Assembly (NCBI GenBank): GCA_018894105.1
Contig: CM032122.1
Span: forward strand, 37,045,404-37,109,403
DNA length: 64,000 nt
Origin: Jacaranda mimosifolia
Lineage: Eukaryota > Streptophyta > Magnoliopsida > Lamiales > Bignoniaceae
Reading direction: 5' to 3'
Part shown: piece after piece, positions 1 through 9,098 of the stretch
Layout: the number at the start of each line of letters is the position of its first letter
Position numbering within the stretch: position 1 is the stretch's first letter
Notes under the pieces: generated by a model
Seen by the model: the letters and a program-made list of their open reading frames with translations, nothing else
Told to the model about the DNA's origin: nothing
Database searches by the model: none
Made by a program: the position numbers and the translations under genes

Positions 1-430
1 CACAAAGATATGCCTTAAGCTTCAGCCTCCTCAATAACCCCCCCACCCCACCCGCGGGGGGGGGGGGGCATCCAGAGTATTTCTACCCTAGCATCTTAAA
101 GTGAGATGTTCTAATTTATTCTTGACATAGTAGATATAATATCCATCAGGAGATAACTCATGCTTCCATTTTCTTTTCCTGTTTAAGTTTTTCCTTTTTT
201 AGTATTCTCTTTTTTATTAGGGGACAGGCAATATGTATTGCTTCATACTTCCTAGAGTAGCTTGTAGGTATTCAAGCTGTGTAGCTGGCTAAAATAGCAA
301 AAAGTTATTTATTGAGTCCAAAATCCAAATTTGCACATCCAGGTGAACTAAACCCGACCACAAAGCTTAGTAGCATCTTTTCGCCAGTTCTTTTGATGAA
401 AGTCAAAACAGCATTCACTATGCAACTTAC
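1..430 (-). other. Intron 1 (part) of the GRIK-like kinase gene
   Basis: This stretch lies downstream of the donor at 430/429 of the coding exon at 431-727 on the minus strand, so it is the start of the intron that runs out of the left edge of the window. It holds one C-run/G-run pair at 38-68 and otherwise AT-rich sequence. No further kinase exon is recognisable before position 1. Confidence 0.6.
38..68. repeat. Facing C-run and G-run (hairpin-capable)
   Basis: A C-rich tract (38-53, interrupted by two A) is followed by GC and then 13 G in a row (56-68). The two arms can pair with each other, or the G strand can form a quadruplex. It lies in the GRIK-like intron. Long G and C homopolymers are also places where assemblies go wrong, so the exact length is uncertain. 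Confidence 0.7.
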
Positions 431-727
431 CTCAGAGCGAAGGACGCTGTGGGTTTCCTTGACAGGGAACTCCCTGCATATCAATCCATGCTGCATGCGG
501 AACATGAGAATATCCTCAGATCGTTTTGTTGGGCTTTGAAAGTCAAAGTCATCGCCATTCCCAGTATCAGTTATATCACTATTTTGAAAATTATCATCTG
601 GTTCATCTTCCATATCATCATCCAATAAGAACTTCAAATAAGTGTTATTGCTCGTTGCCCCACTGGGTCTCATCACCTTTTTGGGATTTCTCACAAAGGA
701 GAAACCAAAACACCCACGGCAGTACAT
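431..727 (-). CDS. GRIK: GRIK-like SnRK1-activating kinase, first coding exon (partial gene)
   Basis: The exon encodes 99 residues starting MYCRGCFGF and ending ETHSVLRSE, followed by a clean donor (GAG|gtaag). The first ATG in frame is at 727; upstream codons in this frame lack an ATG, so this start is preferred. The Cys/Phe-rich N-terminus, the acidic low-complexity stretch around residues 35-62, and the block KRSEDILMFRMQHGLICREF followed by PVKET are the N-terminal signature of GRIK/SnAK kinases. These phosphorylate the activation loop of the SnRK1 catalytic subunit in energy and geminivirus-related signalling (family knowledge). The kinase domain itself lies left of the window, so catalytic residues cannot be checked. 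The gene reads leftwards from a leader between about 1,930 and 728. Family assignment is good; which paralogue is unknown. Confidence 0.8.
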
Positions 728-1950
728 TTCTGTCACTTTCTCAATCAAATTTTTACTAACAAACACCACAATACCGAAGCTCTAACCAAGTTATAATACA
801 CAAGAGATTAACAAACTTGATTGCAAAACCTGAAAAAACAAGAAGATAAACCCCTATATTAAGGCAACTTGTTCATTGAGTAAGATATATGGCCACGTCT
901 CACAGAACGGAATTGAAACCCTAGAATCAGAAGTAGAACTTACTCCATTAAAATTGGAAATGATTAAGAACAAGTCATGATCCCAATTCAAAATTCCAGG
1001 GGCCCATTTCGTGCTACTAGTCCTTCTGTAAAATTTTCCTTATTAATAGATTTTGTAAATGAAGTAAAGTTAATAATACCCTTTTGACTTTGTCTAAAGG
1101 AAATACGTGAAACGGGCTTCGGCAGCCCAATCATCTATGCTATTGCAGAGGATGCCATTCAGCAAAATGAAAGAAACAATTGATCAGACTGATCCCACTG
1201 CGATTCAAGGCCAACATAGCTAAGCCTCCAGTTCAATTATTGCTGTAATTTTCAAAAGAGAAGAAATAAGTGCAGGTCAAGCCCTCAATTTCTTGCTCCA
1301 ACGCGCCAGCATTGCCTTAACCTTTTGCCCTACAAGTTAACAAAACAGAAGACGACAAAAATAGATGAGCAGTTGTCAAGATGTAAAACTGGCAAGTAAA
1401 TTACTGAACAAATACATTTGGTTAATTTTCTGATGCAGGCAAATTCACTAGAGTTATGAGCTTATTTTAGCAGAAAGACAAAAAAAAAAAAGTTGCATCA
1501 AGAACATTAAGAAATCAACATCACAAAACAAAAAAAAATGTTTATATATATATATATGAAGAAAATGAAATCTCAACATAAATCATTAAAAAAGAAGAGC
1601 CAATCAGCAAAAGCTGAAAAGTCCAAAAAAGTTGCGTTTACCCGCTTTGCGATGATTTTCAACAGCGGAAACAATTAGCCCTAGCTCAGGAGATCAAGAA
1701 ACGGTCTGATCCTCTCAATCACTCAATCCAAAAATCGAACATATAAATACACAAACGACTGGAAGCAAAAAGAGTTCAAAAGGGCTAGCAATTTGAATTT
1801 ATTAAGTTTAATAGCTATTCTATGAAAATTCAGCGGATATGGAAAGAGAAAAGTAGAGGGAGCGGAGATTTAGGAAGGAATCTATGAGTGAGAGGAATTT
1901 GTTTGGATTTGAACAATGGAGTTTGGGCGTTTGGATTTTGTATATATATG
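728..1950 (-). promoter_or_regulatory. Probable promoter, 5' leader and leader intron of the GRIK-like gene
   Basis: On the minus strand a TATA-like run (1940-1949) precedes a pyrimidine-rich leader. A donor-like GCGG|gtaaac ends at 1642 and an acceptor-like ttgtag lies before 1329, which would define a 312-bp leader intron (1330-1641). A second acceptor may lie just upstream of the ATG near 784. No long ORF is present. This is inferred from signals only; cDNA would settle it. Confidence 0.45.
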
Positions 1951-2165
1951 CATGGCAATTCAGCCGAGTGTGGGTAAAAGTTTCCCAGAGAGAGTAGAAC
2001 TGGCGCCGTCGGGGTTGGTAAATTCCGGGCCGCCCTGTCAGGGCAAATGCGGGAATTAAATAGGAAAATAGTTTAGGAGTGTCAAATAGTCCAGATTAGC
2101 CCAACTGAAAATTAGTTCAGAGGTGAGGTGTCAAATAATGCACAGCCGGATTGAGTGAGTCAGTA
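1951..2165. other. Spacer upstream of the GRIK-like gene
   Basis: Somewhat GC-richer sequence (for example around 2010-2050) ending at the left target-site copy of the nested transposon block. It probably holds upstream promoter sequence of the kinase gene; no specific element is claimed. Confidence 0.4.
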
Positions 2166-3079
2166 ACCAACCGTTTGGATTCATTTTCAATTCTTATTTT
2201 CATCTATTCTATTATTTCAAAAATAAAATACATCAATTTTATTTGAAAATATTCTCCCAAAACAAGCATGTTATATGAGAATATTCCCAAACATATCACT
2301 CTTTTTTTTGCATTGTCTGCTACAATTAAATGCCCAATAAGCCCCTTATTTTCTCACCTGTTAACCAAAAGCTTGCTTAATTTTGCTTTATACAAGGCTT
2401 TTCCATCCCATCCCCCACTTCTCTCTCCTCCCAACTCAGCCCTTCTCTCGTCTCCTCTCTCATATTAAATAATAAAATTTAATAATAATAATAGTAATAA
2501 TAATAATAAAGGGTACTTATTTAAAAGTACTAAAAGTATTTTTCAATTTCATGTTCAGTTCCCACTGAATTTTTATTAGAAGAAACTCCCTAGTTTTGTT
2601 AAAATTTTAGAAATAACTCCCTACTTACTTGATTTGATAAAAATGCCCTTAAGTATAATATTTCTCACTTCTTCTTCATTCACACAAGCAAACAGTAAAC
2701 CATATTATATGCTCATTACCAGAATCTTAAAGAATATAAAAAATGCAACAAGCTCTACGGCGGGAACGAGAATAATCGTCGGAGCTAACAACTACCAACC
2801 CGACATCTGCATTGTCTTCTTCTCCTTTTATTTTCATCATTTTCGGGTTTCTTCTCAGTTGCTTCTTAGTTTCTTGTATTTTTCCAACAATGTCAACCAG
2901 TAGTGAAGGAAGGGTGTTCAATCAAGTGTTGGAGAGTTGCCGCTACAAAGACCAGCTCCATATAATGTCATAAATATGGTCTTACTACATTTGACATTGA
3001 AGATGAACATTGTTGACATCCTGGTAAACCGAAAGGATGAATCAAGCAGCAGTGCAAAGAAGAGTAATAATGTTTTAAG

Positions 3080-4400
3080 GTAATACTTCTATAGAATCTA
3101 AACTATACTGAGTTTGTAAAGTTTTGTACTTGAAGTGTTCTGAAATTGTACTATGTTTATTTGAAAATCTTTCTCTGCTTGGAGCGTTCTACATTATACT
3201 TCATTACAATTAAAATTGTACTTCATCTCACAAAAATTGTACTCTATTATGTAAGTTTTATACTTCAAGTGTTCTACTAATGGATTATCCAAAATTGTAC
3301 TACAACTTCTAGCAATTTATACTTGAAGTGTTCCCAAACTGTACGTCTTCTATCTAAAACTATACTTTTGGTTTTTTGAAATTATACTTTATTTTACCAA
3401 AATATGTACTCCATTCATTGAAGTTCTATACTTCAATTGTTCTATTTATTGATTATCCAAAACTGTACTGCAATTGCTAGGGTTTTATACTTCAAGTGTT
3501 TTTGAAATTGTACTTCACTTTATCTAAAATTGTACTTCTATTTTTTGAAATTATACTTCATTTTACCTAAACCTGTACTCTATTCATTAAAGTTCTATAC
3601 TTCAAGTGTTCCGAAATTGTACTTCATTTTATCTAAACTTGTACTTCAGTTATCTAAATCTATTATTTAAGTTTTATACTTCAAGTGTTATACTGATGGA
3701 TTATCAAAAATTGTATTGTAATTGCTAAGGTTGTATACTTCAAGCGTTCTGAAATTGTATTTCACTTTATTTAAAATTGTACTTCATTTATTTAAACTTG
3801 TACTTCAATTATCTGAATCTATTATTTAAGTTTTATATTTCAAGTGTTCTGCTAATGGATTATCCAAAATCGTATTGCAATTGCTAAGGATTTATACTTC
3901 AAGTGTTCTGAAATTGTACTTCTTTTTAGATAAAATTGTACTTCTGTTTTCTGAAATTATACTTCATTTTACCTAAATATGTACTCTATTCATTGAAGTT
4001 CTATACTTCATTTTATCTAAACTTGTACTTCAGTTGTCTGAATCTATTATTTAAGTTTCGAGTGTTCTATTAATAGATTATCCAAAATTTGTACTGTAAT
4101 TGCTAAGGTTTTACACTACAAGTGTTCTAAAATTGTTCTTCTTTTTATATAAAATTATACTTAACCTTTTACATAAAATCGTACTCCATTATTTAAGTTT
4201 TATAAAGTTCTATTAATTTTATACTTCATTTTACCTAAAGTTCTATACTCAAGTGTTTTACTTAGTGATTATCCAAAATTTTACTGCAATTGATAACGTT
4301 TTATACTTCTATTGTTCTGAAATTATACTTCGTTTATTTGAAATTGCCCGACCATACTGAATTATTCTACATATTGTACTTTATTTTACCTAAAATTGTA
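3080..4400. repeat. Degenerate tandem array, units of about 160-250 bp
   Basis: The phrase GATTATCCAAAA recurs near 3275, 3447, 3855, 4075 and 4266 (with a variant near 3696), so the higher-order unit varies from about 160 to 250 bp. Between these, TGTACTTCA, TATACTTCAAGTGTTCT and AAATTGTACTTC alternate many times. The array is heavily diverged and has no long reading frame. It lies inside the MULE-like element. Confidence 0.75.
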
Positions 4401-4419
4401 CTTCATTTGTCAACCTCAA

Positions 4420-4718
4420 GGGATGCAGTTGAGGAGGAAATTGGTTCGACCAATGCATCGCACAATGAATTAGCTTTAATTAGCAACTCAATTGATGCAT
4501 GAAGGAATTGCATATATGGAGAGGGTCAGACATTCAAGGATGCTCAGGAGTTCAGAATTATGCTTAAAAATTATGCGGTGTCTACTTTGCGGTTATTTAA
4601 ATACAAGAATTATGTTGTCCGAGATATCAACTATTTTGTACCCCAATCTGGGAGAATTATACTTGATTTCATGATATTTGTACTTCATTTCAGCAATTAT
4701 GTATTTGATTTAGCGTGA
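4420..4718 (+). pseudogene. MuDR-type transposase N-terminal domain fragment
   Basis: One frame runs from an acceptor-like site near 4420 to a stop at about 4718, broken by an in-frame TGA at 4500-4502. After the stop it reads YGEGQTFKDAQEFRIMLKNY, which matches the (G)xxFxxxxEFRxxxxxYA pattern of the N-terminal domain of plant MuDR/MULE transposases. The downstream catalytic MULE domain and zinc knuckle are absent. The frame enters the first 122-bp tandem unit at about 4618, so coding sequence merges directly into the array. Identification rests on this short motif only. Confidence 0.5.
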
Positions 4719-5330
4719 AATTAGTATTTTTACATGTTATCAGAGATATCAGTTATTTTGTGCCACAATCTGGGAGAATTATACTTGATTTCATGACATT
4801 TGTACTTCATTTCGACAATTATGTATTTGATTTAGCGTGAAATTAGTATTTTTGCATGTTATCCGATATATCAGTTATTTTGTACCTCAATTTGGGAGAA
4901 TTATACTTGATTTCTTGACAATTGTACTTTATTTAGGCAATTATGTAATTTATTTAGCGTGAAATTAGTATTTTTGCATGTTGTCCGAGATATCAGTTAT
5001 TTTGTACCCCAATTTGGGAGAATTATATTTGATTTCATGACATTTGTATTTCATTTCAGCAATTATGTATTTAATTTAGAGTAAAATTAGCATTTTTGCA
5101 TGTTGTTTGAGATATCAGTTATTTTGTTCCCCAATCTGGGAGAATTATACTTGATTTCATGACATTTTTACTTAATTTCAGCAATTATGTATTTGATTTA
5201 GCTTGAAATTAGCATTTTTGCATGTTTTCCGAAATATCAATTATTTTGTACCCCAATTTGGGAGAATTATACTTGATTTTATGACATTTGTACTTCATTT
5301 TGGCCATTATGTACTTCATTCCTTAATATT
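4618..5330. repeat. 122-bp tandem repeat, about 6 copies
   Basis: Units begin at 4618, 4740, 4862, 4984, 5106 and 5228, spaced exactly 122 bp. Each carries GATATCAGTTATTTTGT, then GGGAGAATTATACTTGATTT, then a TGTACTTCATTT word and ATTAGTATTTTTGCATGTT. Copies differ by scattered substitutions without length change. The first copy overlaps the end of the transposase-like frame, which suggests the unit was amplified from that exon/intron junction. Confidence 0.85.
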
Positions 5331-5668
5331 TTTACTAATATTGTTGAATTGAATTTTGTTCCATGATTTGTTTTTTAAGTCCTGGTAATTAATAACCAAA
5401 CTCTAAAAATGTGTGTAATATTTATCATATGAATAAAATAATGTTAAAATTTTAAAGTGTTAACCACTAGTGTTCAACGAATGAATGTTATCAATCGCAG
5501 TAATATAAATAATACTTATGCTTTCAAAGATGTAAACAAATGAGCATTTGACGATAATATCCACCATATCACCCGTACAAATACATAATTCGCCTGATTC
5601 GATAATCTCAAAATATTGTACTTGACCATCACTATAATTATTAGAGACTAATTATTCAATTGCAATAA

Positions 5669-6010
5669 GTGTACTTCAATATAATACTATTTATACTTTG
5701 TTTGTTCTACGTTGGTACTTCATTTCTCTCATATTGTACTTAAATTCACTGCTCAGTTTCAATTTAATTGAAGTGTACTTCAACATAACACTATTTATAT
5801 TTTGTTTGTTCTAAGTTTGTACTTTATTTCCCTCATATTTTACTCAAATTCACTGCCCAGTTTCAATTTAATTGAAGTGTACTTCAACATAACACCATTT
5901 ATACTTTGTTTGTTCTACGTTTGTACTTCATTTCCATCATATTGTACTCAAGTTCATTGCCCAGTTTCAATTTAATTGAAGTGTACTTTAACATAACACC
6001 ATTATTGCCC
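5669..6010. repeat. 104-bp tandem repeat, about 3.3 copies
   Basis: GTGTACTTCAA words start units at 5669, 5773, 5877 and 5981, exactly 104 bp apart. Each unit contains ATAACACCATTTATACTTTG and CAGTTTCAATTTAATTGAA. This is a separate array from the 122-bp one but built on the same TGTACTTC word. Confidence 0.8.
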
Positions 6011-6188
6011 TCGTATTATACTCAAATTCTTTTACTGGAATATGGCACGACCTCTATAATCAGTTCTTCCTTTATAAGGATCAGGTGATTCAATCTTTGA
6101 GTTGGGTGGTTCATCTGCTACCTGGATTGTGCTGATGTCTTTTGTCTCCTGGGGTACAAAACAGTAGCACATTAGATACGGAGTATCA

Positions 6189-6476
6189 ACTATTGAAGTA
6201 CAAAAGATTAGGACATTAAGTACAAATATCACCAACATGGAGTACAAAAGATCAATACGTTAAGTACAAATATCACCAACATGGAGTACAAAATATCAGC
6301 ACATTAAGTACAAATATCACCAACATAAAATACAAAAGATTAGCATATTAAGTACAAATATCAGCAACATGGAATAAAAAATATCAGTACATTAAGTACA
6401 AATATCACCAATATGGAGTACAAAATATCAGCACATTAAGTACAAATATCACCAACATGAGATACAAAATATACTG
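6189..6476. repeat. 44-bp tandem repeat, about 6 copies
   Basis: CAACATGGAGTACAAAA-type units start at 6233, 6277, 6321, 6365, 6409 and 6453, exactly 44 bp apart, each ending in AAGTACAAATATCAC; a partial unit precedes 6233. The GTACAAA word here is the reverse of the TTTGTAC word in the arrays to the left, so the theme switches strand near 6,100. Confidence 0.85.
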
Positions 6477-6499
6477 CAGGATTGAATGTTTTATTCTAA

Positions 6500-6840
6500 A
6501 GTTGCTTCTAAAATATACTGCACTTTCATTTAATATATACTTCAGGATTAAATGTTTTGTATTAAAATTGCTTCTAAAATGTACTGCAGATACACAGACT
6601 ATATACTACACTTTCAGTTAATGTATATTGCAGGCTTGAATGTGTTTGTACTACAAATGCTTCTAAAATGTACTGCAATTACACATATTATATACTATAT
6701 TTTTGCCTAATGTGTACTACAAGTTTGAATGTTTATATTACATTTGCTTCTAAAATATATTGCAGTTACACAAATTATATACTACAATTTTGCCTAATGT
6801 GTACTGCAAGCTTTGATGTTTTGTACTACATATAATATAC
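6500..6840. repeat. Tandem repeat, unit about 85-88 bp, about 4 copies
   Basis: TGCTTCTAAAATGTACTGCA recurs near 6570, 6657 and 6742, with a further variant near 6505. Units also share ACACAxATTATATACTACA and TAATGTGTACTGCAAG. The array closes the block of five tandem families within the MULE-like element. Confidence 0.7.
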
Positions 6841-7535
6841 TACCACTTTCAGATAATTTCACCTTATAATTTCTAGTAAAACGAAGTATAAACCCTAAAA
6901 AGGTGAAGTACAACTTTCATGCCGTTCAAATACAAATGTAACAAATCAGAAACTTTCCACCTCATAACAAATATCATATATATATATATATATATCAAAT
7001 GAGTTCAAGTGTTTAACAACTAAAAAAGGAATAAAAACCCTAAACATGAGAAAATAAACAAGAAATAAGTGTAACAATGAAAAATCACGGACATTTAAAA
7101 CTGTAAATGCAGAAAATATACCTTTGTTTCTTTTGCTCACTTCTTTTTGTACTTTGCTTCTTGTTGCCGCTGTTTCTCCTTCCATTGTCGCAGAAAAATG
7201 ACATAAATTTTGGTGTCTTCCCCCCCCCCCCTCTTCTTCTTCTCGCGTCAATGGCAGAGGAACGGCTTCGCGCCCTTTTGTTTGGCCGCTTGGAGAAGTT
7301 GTCAATTTCAGGAAAAAAAAAAAAAAAAGGGAAAGCGTTCTTCTTGAAGAGAAAACACATTTCTTAGGTATTTTTGTTTTTCTTTCCAACTACAATGATA
7401 TATGGGTCTTTTTAAAAGATATGGGGAGTAATTTCTAAGTTTCGTGAAAAAGTAGGGAGTTTAGTGTGTAAAAATTTAAATGGGGACTAATTACTAAAAT
7501 AAAAGTAGGATTAGGGATTTTTTTCTAATTAACCG

Positions 7536-7760
7536 TAATAATAATCATAATAATAATTATAATAGTAGTAGTAGTAGTAGTAGTAGTAGTAATAATAATA
7601 ATAATAATAATAATAGCAAAATATTAATATTAATAATAATCATAATTATAATTATAATAATAATCGTAATAATAATAGTAGTTGTAATAATAAAAATAAT
7701 CATAATAATAATAATAGTAGTAATAATAATAATATTATTATTATTAAATAAAAAAATATC
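7536..7760. repeat. Compound (TAA)n/(TAG)n microsatellite
   Basis: Trinucleotide runs of TAA, TAG and ATT with interruptions. The matching AAT run at 2470-2510 indicates that the MULE-like element landed in an existing microsatellite. An apparent Leu/Ile-rich ORF on the minus strand here is an artefact of the repeat. Confidence 0.9.
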
Positions 7761-8431
7761 AACATACAAACAAATCCATAAAATATTATAATACAACCTA
7801 CTTAATCATTCAATCAATCATTACAAACTTATAACATAATCATATCCATTCACTACATATATATACATAATATTTTTTATTATTATTCTTACAATTAAAA
7901 AAATTCATTAATATCAAATTTCACTCCCAAATACCAACAGAAAGGCATTAATTTGACATCAACAATATAAAATATCTCCTACAAAACATAACCAAACATA
8001 TTAAAACTCTCAAAATCTATTTTTTAACAATTCCCAAAACCACAACCAAACATCAATCACATTACCCAACCTTCATTTCACATTCTCTCACAATTCTTTC
8101 TTTATTCATTCTCCTAAACACACACAATAAATACATAATAAAATCAAACATAAAACATATCCAAACACTAATATTACTTTTTAAGCATTTTTATCTAACA
8201 TTATTTTCATTTTCAAAACGCATTCTCCAGTAACTTATATATCTGCTCTTTCTATTCCATTATTTCTATCTCTCTCCACTTACAATCTATTAAAACCAAC
8301 ATAATCATTACATTTCCAAACATTTCATCCAAATATATTTTTATTTTCATATTACATCACATAACTAATTTTCACTAATTTGGAAATGCCGGAAACTAAA
8401 AATGAGAATGAAAATGAATCCAAACGGGGGC

Positions 8432-9098
8432 TAAGTTCACACTAAAGTTTGAAGTTTTAAATTCAAGTAAAATTTGTTCAATTTGATTGTTAGCTTGAAT
8501 TTTTTTTTTCATTTATATATACACACTTCAGTACAAACCTAAGTTTCCAATCGATTTTGAGTGAAAATATAGAGTTTGTTTGGAATTGTTTCCTCAATAT
8601 GTTTTCAATTGAAAATTTACACATGTTTTCCTCCTCTTAATTTTTATTTTTTTTTCCCACTATTTTCCTTAACCGAAACGTAGCATAAAATATGCATCAG
8701 TTTTTACAATGAATTCTTCACTAGAGTTTGGCAACACATACACTGTTGCTGTTGTGGCTTGTTTTAACTGCTCGAAGGCTCTTTTAACAAAGAGAGAGCT
8801 GAATATATATCAGCAGTCAGATATCAGAAATTTCGACTATAAATGCTCGTAAAGTTGTACCATATGCATCATAAGAGCTGATATTTGTTAACAAAAACGC
8901 TGAATAGCTGGAAGTAATATGCTATATTGCTGTATGTTTATGCTTCTGCTCACAATTATTAGTCAGATTGAACTCTATTTATAACTGATTTTGCAACATG
9001 GGATTTCACAAGTCCACATGTTGATTTGCAGTCATTTTCCTATAATACTATATTTTGTGGTATGATAGTACAAATAACGTAAAAGAAACAGTATTTAA
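8432..9098. other. 3' flank of the beta-galactosidase gene
   Basis: AT-rich sequence between the transposon block and the minus-strand stop codon at 9099-9101. It should contain the 3' UTR and polyadenylation region of the beta-galactosidase; no single site is convincing. No other feature seen. Confidence 0.4.

Larger units (their letters stand above)
2510..7535. mobile_element. Mutator-like (MULE) element, about 5.0 kb, non-autonomous
   Basis: The first about 150 bp and the reverse complement of the last about 150 bp are recognisably similar. Shared words include AACTCCCTA and AGAAAT(A/T)ACTCCC in the same order and spacing, giving long imperfect terminal inverted repeats. The flanks 2501-2509 and 7536-7544 are both TAATAATAA, consistent with a 9-bp duplication, although both lie in an AAT microsatellite so this is weak support. 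Inside are a fragment of a MuDR-type transposase N-terminal domain (about 4420-4718) and five kinds of tandem array (3080-6840). No intact transposase remains. Confidence 0.5.
2166..8431. mobile_element. Tourist/Harbinger-like element interrupted by a MULE-like element
   Basis: The left end after TAA (2163-2165) reads CCAACCGTTTGGATTCATTT; the reverse complement of the right end before TAA (8432-8434) reads GCCCCCGTTTGGATTCATTT, and the similarity continues for about 30 bp. A 3-bp TAA duplication with GTTTGG-containing inverted ends is the pattern of PIF/Harbinger (Tourist) elements. With the inner element removed, the host copy would be about 1.2 kb. Its right arm (about 7,780-8,431) resembles the relic at 31,100-31,386. 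No transposase is recognisable in the outer arms. Similar GTTTGG ends recur at several places in the window. Confidence 0.55.

Noticed and set aside
6189..6476. Regular 44-bp repeats resembling a CRISPR array
   Set aside because: The units abut with no unique spacers, they diverge like an ordinary tandem repeat, and the DNA is plant nuclear.
7107..7389. Overlapping ORFs on both strands near the right end of the MULE-like element
   Set aside because: Depend on poly-C and poly-A runs (7220-7231, 7313-7328); no family features, though captured gene sequence cannot be excluded.
7557..7796. Minus-strand ORF rich in Leu and Ile
   Set aside because: It is a translation of the TAA/TAG trinucleotide microsatellite.
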